From NCBI GenBank assembly GCA_029556005.1, contig JAKQGT010000247.1, positions 1-5,230 of the forward strand: 5,230 bases of DNA, written 5' to 3'. This DNA comes from Chlamydiota bacterium (GTDB taxonomy: Bacteria; Chlamydiota; Chlamydiia; Chlamydiales; Simkaniaceae). The notes under the pieces were generated by a model. That model searched no databases and was not told where the DNA came from. It saw nothing but the letters and a program-made list of their open reading frames with translations. This document shows, piece by piece, positions 1 through 5,132 of this stretch (positions are counted from its first letter, which is position 1; each line of letters begins with the position of its first letter). The translations under genes and the position numbers were made by a program.

Positions 1-23
1 AACATATAAAAATCCCCAGAATT

Positions 24-46
24 GATTTGTTAGGATAGCTTCATAA
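24..46 (+). repeat. Direct copy of the motif in the doxX-leader hairpin
   Basis: This 23-nt segment (GATTTGT...GATAGCTTCATAA) matches the right arm of the downstream stem-loop at 142-163 in about 20 of 23 positions, allowing a one-base gap; the two are 118 nt apart. Because it is in the same orientation as that right arm, it could in principle pair with the left arm (112-132) instead. No gene is visible in 1-186. The window edge cuts the sequence upstream, so I cannot tell whether this copy once had its own partner arm; the bases before it (11-17) give only a few possible pairs. Confidence 0.6.
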
Positions 47-111
47 AATCAAACACATTTCGATTGATCCATTATTATTGAAATAAAACCTAACTCTTGA
101 TTATGCAAAAG

Positions 112-161
112 ATGAGCCTATCTCACTAATCCATTTACGGGGATTTGTGGGATAGGTTCAT
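112..161 (+). repeat. 21-bp stem-loop upstream of doxX
   Basis: The arms at 112-132 and 141-161 are reverse complements at 18 of 21 positions, around an 8-nt loop (133-140). Read as + strand RNA, two of the three exceptions become wobble pairs (U123-G150 and G116-U157), leaving one U-U mismatch at 127/146. Read as - strand RNA they would be true mismatches, so the structure fits a + strand transcript better. It ends 13 nt before the doxX ribosome binding site (175-180) and does not cover it. No T-run follows, so it is not a standard intrinsic terminator. It may be a 5'-leader structure of doxX, a 3'-end structure of a gene left of the window, or a dispersed palindromic repeat. Confidence 0.75.
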
Positions 162-186
162 AACAAAGAGAAATAGGTGATTCCTC

Positions 187-660
187 ATGTACCCATTTTT
201 TGCAAAATTTGGATATAAAAAAAGACAGTGTGAATGGCTACCCATTCTTATCGTTCGCATAGCACTAGGCGTTTTTTTTATTATTTCGGGATTTTTTAAG
301 GTTTTTGATAGTAAACAGCATGCCTTATTACTCACCACCTTAAAACATGCCAGCATTCCCCTTCCCGAATTTACCGCTTACCTTGTACCCATTATTGAGC
401 TCTTAGCCGGTTGCTGCATTCTCATTGGGCTACTGACATCAGTCGCTGCATTCATTATGTTCATTTTGATGATTGTCGCTCTCATTACCGACCGCATGGC
501 CTCTCTTGCCATACATGGCGGCATCCAAACGCTCGAAAACTTTCTCTATCTTCCAGAAGTCCTTTATGCCTTGATGTTTCTTTGGCTTTTCTTCTCTGGA
601 CCCGGAAAAGTGAGTGTGGATTTCTCTTATGGAAAAAAGAAACGGCTAGCGAGTTATTAA
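187..660 (+). CDS. DoxX family membrane protein
   Basis: Predicted 157-aa inner-membrane protein of the DoxX family (DoxX/DoxD-like four-helix proteins). Four hydrophobic segments are visible at about residues 18-41, 62-82, 84-101 and 121-138. Family hallmarks are present: R24 with the 'RIALGVFFIISGFFKVFD' pattern in helix 1, 'PIIELLAGCCILIGLLT' spanning helix 2, and a C-terminal 'GPGKVSVDF' block just after helix 4. The length is typical and the gene is complete. The start is supported by AGGTGA at 175-180, six bases before the ATG. Some family members are tied to thiosulfate-quinone oxidoreductase or, in mycobacteria, to a complex with superoxide dismutase; nothing here identifies a partner, so the exact role is open. 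It is a single gene, convergent with the oligopeptidase gene, and ends before a strong bidirectional terminator. I saw no convincing promoter in 1-186; TTGATT (22-27) and TAAAAT (44-49), 16 nt apart, are a weak candidate. Confidence 0.9.
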   Translation: MYPFFAKFGYKKRQCEWLPILIVRIALGVFFIISGFFKVFDSKQHALLLTTLKHASIPLPEFTAYLVPIIELLAGCCILIGLLTSVAAFIMFILMIVALITDRMASLAIHGGIQTLENFLYLPEVLYALMFLWLFFSGPGKVSVDFSYGKKKRLASY

Positions 661-689
661 CACACCTTCCATAAAAAGCGCAAGTTACC

Positions 690-791
690 CCATGAGTCTT
701 TTGATCTTCAGTTGGACTAAAAATACTCGCAATATTTGATTCAATATTGCTGCGTTTTTTAGCCAAACTAAAAAAACAAAATCTCTCATGG
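690..791. repeat. Imperfect ~100-nt palindrome between convergent genes
   Basis: The outermost arms CCATGAG (690-696) and CTCATGG (785-791) are perfect inverses. Further in, patches TTTTG/CAAAA and AGTT/AACT also pair, then CTAAAAA/TTTTTAG and GCAATATT/AATATTGC around the central loop TGATTC (737-742). Short unpaired stretches separate the patches. The whole intergenic gap is therefore mostly one long interrupted stem. It could be only a large bidirectional terminator, or a decayed small inverted-repeat element (MITE-like) that supplies the terminator. Confidence 0.6.
717..762. terminator. Bidirectional intrinsic terminator for doxX and the oligopeptidase
   Basis: A perfect 8-bp stem, GCAATATT (729-736) and AATATTGC (743-750), closes a 6-nt loop. 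It is flanked by an A-tract (719-723) and a T-tract (755-760), which themselves pair in CTAAAAA/TTTTTAG. On the + strand the T-run begins four bases after the stem, 69 nt past the inner edge of doxX; on the - strand TATTTTTAG follows the stem, about 60-80 nt past the oligopeptidase stop. An A-tract, hairpin and T-tract between convergent genes is the usual bidirectional arrangement. The stem is AT-rich, so its efficiency is uncertain. Confidence 0.75.
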
Positions 792-807
792 CTCAAGCTC
801 CCTCTTT

Positions 808-2730
808 TTAAGGAAGGGGTGTTATTAACACAAAACTCAAAAAGCTTAATATATCCGTATTCTCTTCGATCGCTTGTTCAAGAGAGCGTCCTCTTCCATG
901 TCCTGTATCAGGATAAACACGCAAAAGAATAGGATCTGGTCCCCCTTGCGCCTCTTGAAGAGCTGCCGCGAACTTGTAACTATGGAGAGGGACAACGCGA
1001 TCATCATGATCTGCGGTAGTGATGAGCGTCGGAGGGTAATGCACCCCCTCTTGGATATTGTGATAAGGAGAGTAGGCATAAAGATAGGGAAAATCTTCAG
1101 GATCGTCTGGGTTTCCATAATCACTCGTCCAAGACCATCCAATAGTGAAGTGGTTAAATTTGAGCATATCTAGTACCCCCACTTGCGGAACGGCAGCGCC
1201 AAAGAGATCGGGACGTTGGACTAAACAAGCCCCCACCAAAAGCCCTCCATTACTACGCCCATTGATTGCGAGCTTATCAGGACGCGTATACCCACTTTCA
1301 ATCAAAAACTCTGCTGCGGCAATGAAGTCATCAAAAACGTTCTGCTTATTTCCTTTTGTCCCCGCTTCATGCCACTCCTTTCCGTATTCTCCTCCTCCCC
1401 GTAAGTTTACAGATACAAAAACCCCTCCCCTATCGAGCCATGTAGCAATAAGGGGACTATACGCAGGAGTGATGGGAATATTAAAGCCTCCGTACCCATA
1501 GAGAAATGTGGGATGATCACCCGTAAGCTTTAATCCTTTTTTATGGGTGACAAAAAGAGAAACCTCTGTTCCATCTTTACTTTTAAAAAACCGTTGCTCT
1601 GTAACATAACCTGACAACGGTTCAGAGTTAGGCTTAAAGTAAAGTCCCTTCTCTATATGATAGATAGCTTGAGGCGTCATCACATCTGTGTATGCAAAAA
1701 AAGGAGCCTCTCCAGCAAGGGTAACACTCCCCTTCCCTGGAAGAGGAAGACGTCCACAGGGGTGCCCAGAAGCATCAAAACACTCTAAAACTGAAGTACA
1801 ATCTTCCAGATAGTTGCAGATAATCTTATTTCCCATAGGGACTGCTTCCATGAGTGTTTTGTCATTTTCAGGAACGATCTCATACCAACCCGATTGATAA
1901 GCAACTAACCGATTGCGGCTGACCCCCTCATCGGTAAGAAAAAGAAGTTGTCCTTCCACTTCTCCCATATAGTGATATTGCCCTTTTCCCATCGGAACCA
2001 ATTCTTCTATCTCTCGCTTCTCGACATCTAAAAGGTAGACCGCATTATCACGACTCCACCCCGTAATCACCTCAAAGAGAAGTACATTATCAAAAGGTCT
2101 AGAGAGCTCTAAAAGAAGTTGCCTTTCTTCTCCCTTCACTTCAAAGATAGGGAGATCACGTTCTTCCCCTAACTTATGGTAATAAATGACATTTTCTTCA
2201 AAAGAGATGTAGTAAACCCCAGCATTTTTGGCACACCAAATAGGGGTAGAAAACTGAATCCCTTCGATCTCATCTGCAAGAATCTCTCCCGTTTCCACAT
2301 TTAAAAACTTCCAGACCTGTTTATCGGCTCCACTCTCTGAAACACCATAAGCAACAAATTTTCCATCCCCACTCACCTCAAAACTAGAGAGGGGCGCTTT
2401 AGGATGGGAAGGTAGGAGAACGCTCATTTCACCATCCGATTCCACCATCGCTAAATGGTGCAGTTCTTCCCCTTTAGCGCGCATAAAGAAAAAAAGACGT
2501 TCCCCTTTTAACACAGGAAGACCATAGTTTTCATAATCAGAAAATAGCTGAAGTCTTTTGTGAATGGCCTCCCTTTCAGGAATCTCCTTCAAATAAGAGA
2601 GCGTTTGTGCATTTTGTGCTTCCACCCATTCAATTGTTCTGGGTGCCTTCATCTCTTCAAAGTAGGCATAGGGATCTTGCACCCCTGCAAATAAAGGAAA
2701 GGCTAGTAAAAGAATAAAAAAGTTCACCAT
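808..2730 (-). CDS. Prolyl oligopeptidase (S9A), probably exported
   Basis: A 640-aa serine peptidase of family S9A, which cleaves short peptides after proline. The order is a signal-peptide-like start (residues 1-16, very hydrophobic but with no positive charge), the family's N-terminal block 'DPYAYFEEM...WVEAQN' (19-40), a beta-propeller region (about 70-370), then the alpha/beta-hydrolase domain. S493 lies in GRSNGG, D576 in ADHDDRVVP and H611 in GHGRG, giving an intact triad. Y413 (YGYGGFN, oxyanion site), W534 (proline stacking) and R578 (substrate carboxylate) are also present. It is somewhat shorter than the usual ~700 aa but looks complete. The start at 2730 is favoured because the conserved DPY block begins at residue 19. 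However, there is no Shine-Dalgarno sequence upstream and the ATG lies inside a strong hairpin (2720-2747). A terminator stands 34 nt upstream and no convincing promoter is visible, so its expression is puzzling. Export is inferred from the N-terminus only. Confidence 0.95.
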   Translation of the reverse strand: MVNFFILLLAFPLFAGVQDPYAYFEEMKAPRTIEWVEAQNAQTLSYLKEIPEREAIHKRLQLFSDYENYGLPVLKGERLFFFMRAKGEELHHLAMVESDGEMSVLLPSHPKAPLSSFEVSGDGKFVAYGVSESGADKQVWKFLNVETGEILADEIEGIQFSTPIWCAKNAGVYYISFEENVIYYHKLGEERDLPIFEVKGEERQLLLELSRPFDNVLLFEVITGWSRDNAVYLLDVEKREIEELVPMGKGQYHYMGEVEGQLLFLTDEGVSRNRLVAYQSGWYEIVPENDKTLMEAVPMGNKIICNYLEDCTSVLECFDASGHPCGRLPLPGKGSVTLAGEAPFFAYTDVMTPQAIYHIEKGLYFKPNSEPLSGYVTEQRFFKSKDGTEVSLFVTHKKGLKLTGDHPTFLYGYGGFNIPITPAYSPLIATWLDRGGVFVSVNLRGGGEYGKEWHEAGTKGNKQNVFDDFIAAAEFLIESGYTRPDKLAINGRSNGGLLVGACLVQRPDLFGAAVPQVGVLDMLKFNHFTIGWSWTSDYGNPDDPEDFPYLYAYSPYHNIQEGVHYPPTLITTADHDDRVVPLHSYKFAAALQEAQGGPDPILLRVYPDTGHGRGRSLEQAIEENTDILSFLSFVLITPLP

Positions 2731-2747
2731 GCAAGCATGATGAACTT
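2720..2747 (-). promoter_or_regulatory. Start-codon hairpin with U-tract, terminator-like
   Basis: On the - strand RNA the 12-nt arms AAGUUCAUCAUG (2747-2736) and CAUGGUGAACUU (2731-2720) pair completely, with a single U-G wobble. They close a CUUG loop in the G(CUUG)C context known to be extra stable. U's (2719-2716) and then AUUCUUUU follow directly. This has the form of an intrinsic terminator, yet the 3' arm contains the oligopeptidase start codon (2730-2728). In the + direction the wobble would be a C-A mismatch, so the structure fits the - strand. It could attenuate transcription, hide the start codon, or mean that transcripts from upstream stop here. Confidence 0.65.
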
Positions 2748-2763
2748 AAAAGCCTTTTTTTGC

Positions 2764-2796
2764 AAAAAATCTCTCCCAATTTAGGAAGATGGGAGA
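2764..2796 (-). terminator. Intrinsic terminator of the 178-aa gene
   Basis: On the - strand, TCTCCCA (2796-2790) and TGGGAGA (2778-2772) form a perfect 7-bp, GC-rich stem around an 11-nt loop. GA and then six T's (2769-2764) follow. It begins 17 nt after the stop codon of the 178-aa gene (2813) and ends before the oligopeptidase gene, so it should separate the two transcripts. Confidence 0.8.
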
Positions 2797-2812
2797 CTAA
2801 ACCCTTAGAATT

Positions 2813-3349
2813 TTAGGATTTCATCCAAGTCACAAATCGATCCAAATGCCCCCAAAATGTATCATCATTATGGGGGGTAACAGGCAGGACATGTCCGATC
2901 CTGAGTCCGATGTGTTTCTGGCCTTCAGATGAGATGGGTTGATAAGGAACAGCCCCTTCTAAACCTTCGTGTTTAGCAATGGGTGTATCTGCACGCGTCG
3001 CTTCTAAGTGATGCTCTTCTACAGGTTTATCGGCAACCAAAAAGGCAAGCTTGGGCTCGCCCCCATGACGCCTGGCATCTGCTTTTGCATAGGATTGAGA
3101 AATATGGGGAGCCGGTGCAAAGTAGACTTCCCGTCTAGGATCTAAACCCTTGTTAATCACTTTGGAGCCTGCTCCAAAATAACCGATAAAATGTAGTCCC
3201 TTCTCTTTTTCAAGAGTTTCAACTACTTTTTCTGCTTCTTTTTCTATTGTGGATGGAAATTTAGAATAAAGCATTTTTGTTCCAGCCAAAGCTCCAGCAG
3301 TCAATGTGGCTGCGACAGATCCGGTTCTAAATAATACTTGTGAAGTCAT
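2813..3349 (-). CDS. Hypothetical protein with ART/PARP-like pattern
   Basis: A 178-aa protein that I do not recognise as a named family. Residues 9-29 are rich in Ala, Gly, Thr and Leu and could be a weak membrane or signal segment. A charged helix follows (34-50), then a soluble domain. Residues 53-90 read H53..GYFGAGSKVINKGLDP....VYFAP....SQSYA. This resembles the local pattern of ADP-ribosyltransferase-fold proteins: a His/Gly-rich first strand, 'I..GL.P', then 'YF(A/S)' and 'S..YA'. A candidate for the third catalytic position is E128 or E131 in 'HEGLEGAVPYQPI', where related folds often carry a Glu. The match is by eye only. The start is supported by AGGGGA at 3364-3359, nine bases upstream, and by an extended -10 promoter further up. 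A terminator follows, so the gene is probably monocistronic. It lies next to two CPBP paralogues on the same strand. It could be a host-directed effector, a toxin-like enzyme, or an unrelated lineage-specific protein. Confidence 0.8.
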   Translation of the reverse strand: MTSQVLFRTGSVAATLTAGALAGTKMLYSKFPSTIEKEAEKVVETLEKEKGLHFIGYFGAGSKVINKGLDPRREVYFAPAPHISQSYAKADARRHGGEPKLAFLVADKPVEEHHLEATRADTPIAKHEGLEGAVPYQPISSEGQKHIGLRIGHVLPVTPHNDDTFWGHLDRFVTWMKS

Positions 3350-3395
3350 AATTTTGAATCCCCTATTTTATCCCATGATGTTAATTATAGTAATT

Positions 3396-3404
3396 ATTAT
3401 AACA
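3396..3404 (-). promoter_or_regulatory. Extended -10 promoter of the 178-aa gene
   Basis: The - strand reads TGTTATAAT (3404-3396), a perfect extended -10 (TGN plus TATAAT). No good -35 hexamer is present at 16-18 nt upstream; instead the stretch to about 3455 is almost pure A/T, like an UP element. A start point near 3389 would give a 40-nt leader containing the AGGGGA ribosome binding site. A second TATAAT at 3389-3384 lacks the TG extension. The gap 3350-3486 holds no gene and no convincing terminator for the CPBP gene upstream, only weak A/T hairpins. Confidence 0.6.
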
Positions 3405-3486
3405 AATTTTTTATTAAAATTAAAATTAACTTTAATAATTTTTTAATATTAAACTTTAATCTATTGAATATAAAGTGTTTGTGATG

Positions 3487-4020
3487 TCACTTTCTCAAAT
3501 GACTCATACTTAGATAATTAACAAAAGAATGCCCTGCGATGGGGGCAAGAAGACTTCCGGTGGCCTCCATGAGCCCATTAAAAACCACACCTGCAACAAA
3601 TAGAGGAGCGGCAATTCTTGCATTAGACTTTAAGCTTGTTGTAGGGTCAAAGTGGATAGAAGAAAAGAGAGCAGAGTTAACCGCAACCCTCTCTGTTTTA
3701 TCGACTAATGTTTCTTTTCCATGCTGGCTTTCATTAGCTATAATTTGATTGTTGCGAAGAAGCCCTCTAAAGACCCCTTCTTCTAGAACAGGAGAAGCCA
3801 CAAGAACGCGCGCCTTGAGAGCTGGGGTAGGCATTTCCATAGCCGTCTGAACCAGTTTTTGAGGGAGGGCTCCAGAAAAGACCCCATACCTGTCAGTCAT
3901 ATCAAAATAAGCCCGATCCATTTTATGGAGAGCATAACCACTCGCTAGTCCAGTGCCAACTGGATATAAGACTGAATTCCAAGGAAATGCGTTTTTAGAA
4001 TCCCCATTAACTGTAGCCAT
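3487..4020 (-). CDS. CPBP-family intramembrane protease-like protein, copy A
   Basis: A 177-aa protein with all three CPBP (Abi/CAAX protease-like) motifs: E80-E81-xxx-R85 in 'PVLEEGVFRGLLRN', F119-xxx-H123 in 'FSSIH', and H164-xxx-N168 in 'HSFVN'. In this family the Glu and His residues form the active site of a membrane-embedded endopeptidase. Family members include Rce1, which processes CAAX proteins, and bacterial proteins linked to bacteriocin immunity or membrane protein turnover. Hydrophobic stretches are at about 18-31, 112-123, 136-150 and 155-172. The protein is shorter than many CPBP proteins, which often exceed 200 aa, and has less clear helices. Outside the motifs it shares 'MA(T/S)V', 'FPW', 'MDR.YF' and 'F.GA.PQ.LV' with copy B next door. 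AAGGAG (4038-4033) lies 12 nt before the ATG, a rather long gap, but no better start exists. The substrate is unknown. Confidence 0.85.
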   Translation of the reverse strand: MATVNGDSKNAFPWNSVLYPVGTGLASGYALHKMDRAYFDMTDRYGVFSGALPQKLVQTAMEMPTPALKARVLVASPVLEEGVFRGLLRNNQIIANESQHGKETLVDKTERVAVNSALFSSIHFDPTTSLKSNARIAAPLFVAGVVFNGLMEATGSLLAPIAGHSFVNYLSMSHLRK

Positions 4021-4055
4021 ATAAATGCTATACTCCTTTGAAAGATTAGCACTTA

Positions 4056-4084
4056 ATTATAAACAATTTTATTGTTATTATCAA
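4056..4084 (-). promoter_or_regulatory. Sigma70-type promoter of CPBP copy A
   Basis: On the - strand, TTGATA (4084-4079) and TATAAT (4061-4056) are separated by exactly 17 nt, with 11 of 12 consensus positions matched. The predicted start near 4049 gives a leader of about 29 nt containing AAGGAG. The -35 begins nine bases after the stop of copy B. The spacer contains an inverted repeat, AACAAT and ATTGTT around three bases (4062-4076), which could bind a repressor or be chance in A/T-rich DNA. Confidence 0.75.
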
Positions 4085-4093
4085 ATTATATAA

Positions 4094-4624
4094 TTATCTT
4101 TTAATACGCTTAAAAGCGAAAAGATTAGAAAGAGAGTGTCCTAGAATAGGAGCAAAAATGCTCTCTGTTGCATCCATCATTCCGTTAAAGATGACTCCCG
4201 CCACAAAAAGAGGGGGAGCTAAGCGCGCGTTCGCCCGAATGGAATGACTGAAATTATAATGAATAGCAGTAAAAAACCCGGAATTTATCGTGATCCTTTG
4301 AGCTTTTTCAGCTAAAGTTTCCTCTGCGCTTAATTGACTTTGACGCATGAGTCCCCTGAAAACAACTTCCTCTAAAACGGGATTTAGACAGACCACACGG
4401 AATCGTAATAAGGGTGAAAAGTGGGGAGCTTGAAGAGCCTTTTTCACCAACCCTTGGGGCTGAGCTCCCTGAAAATATTTGGTGGAGTCTACATACTTAA
4501 AGTAACCACGATCCATTCCATGAATTCCTATGCCCGCGACAACCCCTGCTGGAAGCGTCGTTCGCAAATCCCCAAAAGTTGCCCACGGAAATAGTAGATT
4601 TTGATCATTTCGAACTGATGCCAT
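4094..4624 (-). CDS. CPBP-family intramembrane protease-like protein, copy B
   Basis: A 176-aa paralogue of the downstream gene, with intact CPBP motifs: E85-E86-xxx-R90 in 'PVLEEVVFRGLMR', F118-xxx-H122 in 'FTAIH', and H163-xxx-N167 in 'HSLSN'. The most conserved stretch between the two copies is 'APPLFVAGVIFNG' (copy A: 'AAPLFVAGVVFNG') before the third motif. Compared with copy A it lacks about six residues after the first motif (around 98-104). An in-frame ATG lies five codons upstream at 4639, but the 4624 start is preferred for two reasons. GGGGAG (4637-4632) then sits seven bases before it as a ribosome binding site, and the protein then begins MASV, aligning with MATV of copy A. The 4639 ATG has no ribosome binding site and would lie only about 10 nt from the predicted transcript start. 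The gene has its own near-consensus promoter. The tandem arrangement points to a local duplication followed by divergence. The substrate is unknown. Confidence 0.85.
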   Translation of the reverse strand: MASVRNDQNLLFPWATFGDLRTTLPAGVVAGIGIHGMDRGYFKYVDSTKYFQGAQPQGLVKKALQAPHFSPLLRFRVVCLNPVLEEVVFRGLMRQSQLSAEETLAEKAQRITINSGFFTAIHYNFSHSIRANARLAPPLFVAGVIFNGMMDATESIFAPILGHSLSNLFAFKRIKR

Positions 4625-4631
4625 ACAAAAA

Positions 4632-4637
4632 CTCCCC
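4632..4637 (-). promoter_or_regulatory. Ribosome binding site deciding the copy B start
   Basis: GGGGAG on the - strand, seven bases before the ATG at 4624-4622. It overlaps the second and third codons of the longer reading that would start at 4639, and so argues for the shorter protein. Confidence 0.7.
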
Positions 4638-4655
4638 ATGTAAAATAATGGAGAT

Positions 4656-4684
4656 ATTATAGAGTTTTAAGTCGTTATTCTCAA
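4656..4684 (-). promoter_or_regulatory. Sigma70-type promoter of CPBP copy B
   Basis: On the - strand, TTGAGA (4684-4679) and a perfect TATAAT (4661-4656) are 17 nt apart, matching 11 of 12 consensus positions. The -35 starts only one base after the msrA stop codon (4688-4686). The predicted start near 4649 leaves a leader of about 25 nt. No terminator fits between msrA and this promoter, so read-through from msrA is also possible. Confidence 0.8.
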
Positions 4685-4685
4685 G

Positions 4686-5132
4686 TTACTGGTGTTTTTT
4701 GAAATATTTCTGATGATAGTCTTCTGCCTCATAAAAACGGGCAGCAGAAATAATTTGTGTGACAAGAGGTTTATCAAAATTTTGACTTGCCTTTTCTTTG
4801 GATCTCTGGGCTTTTTTCTCTTGATCAAGAGAGTGAACAAAAATAGCAGAACGGTACTGTGTTCCCACATCAAGCCCTTGACGATTGAGAGTAGTGGGAT
4901 CATGAATCTTCCAAAATATTTCTAAAAGTTCCTCGTAGGAAATCATTTGAGGATCAAACTCTACCTCTACGACTTCCGCATGTCCCGTATCCCCTCTGCA
5001 AACATTTTTATAAGTAGGGTTTGGAGTGGTCCCTCCGGTATAACCCACCCGTGTAGAAAGAACTCCTTTCACTCCCTCAAAAGCAGCTTCAACTCCCCAA
5101 AAACACCCCGCTGCAAACGTCGCTTTTTCCAT
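4686..5132 (-). CDS. msrA: Peptide-methionine (S)-S-oxide reductase MsrA
   Basis: A 148-aa enzyme that reduces the S-epimer of methionine sulfoxide in proteins and free methionine, repairing oxidative damage in the cytoplasm. Family blocks are clear: the catalytic Cys10 in 'AAGCFWGVEAAF', 'GYTGG' (30-34), 'YKNVCRGDTGHAEVVEVEFDP' motif with E53 (41-61), 'IHDPTT' with D78, and 'GLDVGTQYRSAIF' (87-99). Its only other cysteine is Cys45 in the VCRGDTGH block; the resolving cysteines found near the C-terminus of many MsrA proteins are absent, as is the adjacent Cys of the GCFWC type. It may therefore act as a one-Cys enzyme. An ATG at 5144 is in frame, but GAGGA (5142-5138) lies five bases before the ATG at 5132, and the protein then begins MEKATFAAG as usual for the family, so I chose 5132. 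The 86-98 nt upstream to the window edge hold no gene. A perfect TTGACA (5170-5165) is there, but no -10 lies at the right distance. Confidence 0.95.
   Translation of the reverse strand: MEKATFAAGCFWGVEAAFEGVKGVLSTRVGYTGGTTPNPTYKNVCRGDTGHAEVVEVEFDPQMISYEELLEIFWKIHDPTTLNRQGLDVGTQYRSAIFVHSLDQEKKAQRSKEKASQNFDKPLVTQIISAARFYEAEDYHQKYFKKHQ

Noticed and set aside
485..796. Long antisense reading frame across doxX and the convergent gap
   Set aside because: It runs opposite to a clear DoxX gene, crosses the terminator, and its translation shows no family features.
846..1501. Several open frames opposite or alongside the oligopeptidase
   Set aside because: They are shadows of a complete gene with an intact catalytic triad; they have low-complexity or basic translations and no convincing start signals.
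3481..3490. GTGATGTCAC near-palindrome over the stop codon of CPBP copy A
   Set aside because: The stem is only four base pairs with a two-base loop and no T-run follows, so it cannot be supported as a terminator or operator.
2813..4020. Possible toxin-antitoxin pair of the ART-like gene and CPBP copy A
   Set aside because: The genes are 137 nt apart with separate promoters, the CPBP protein has intact protease motifs and no sign of an antitoxin, and the ART assignment itself is tentative.
4625..4639. Upstream in-frame ATG of CPBP copy B, adding MGSFC
   Set aside because: No ribosome binding site precedes it, it would lie about 10 nt from the predicted transcript start, and its own codons form the GGGGAG site for the ATG at 4624. 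The paralogue aligns from the shorter start.
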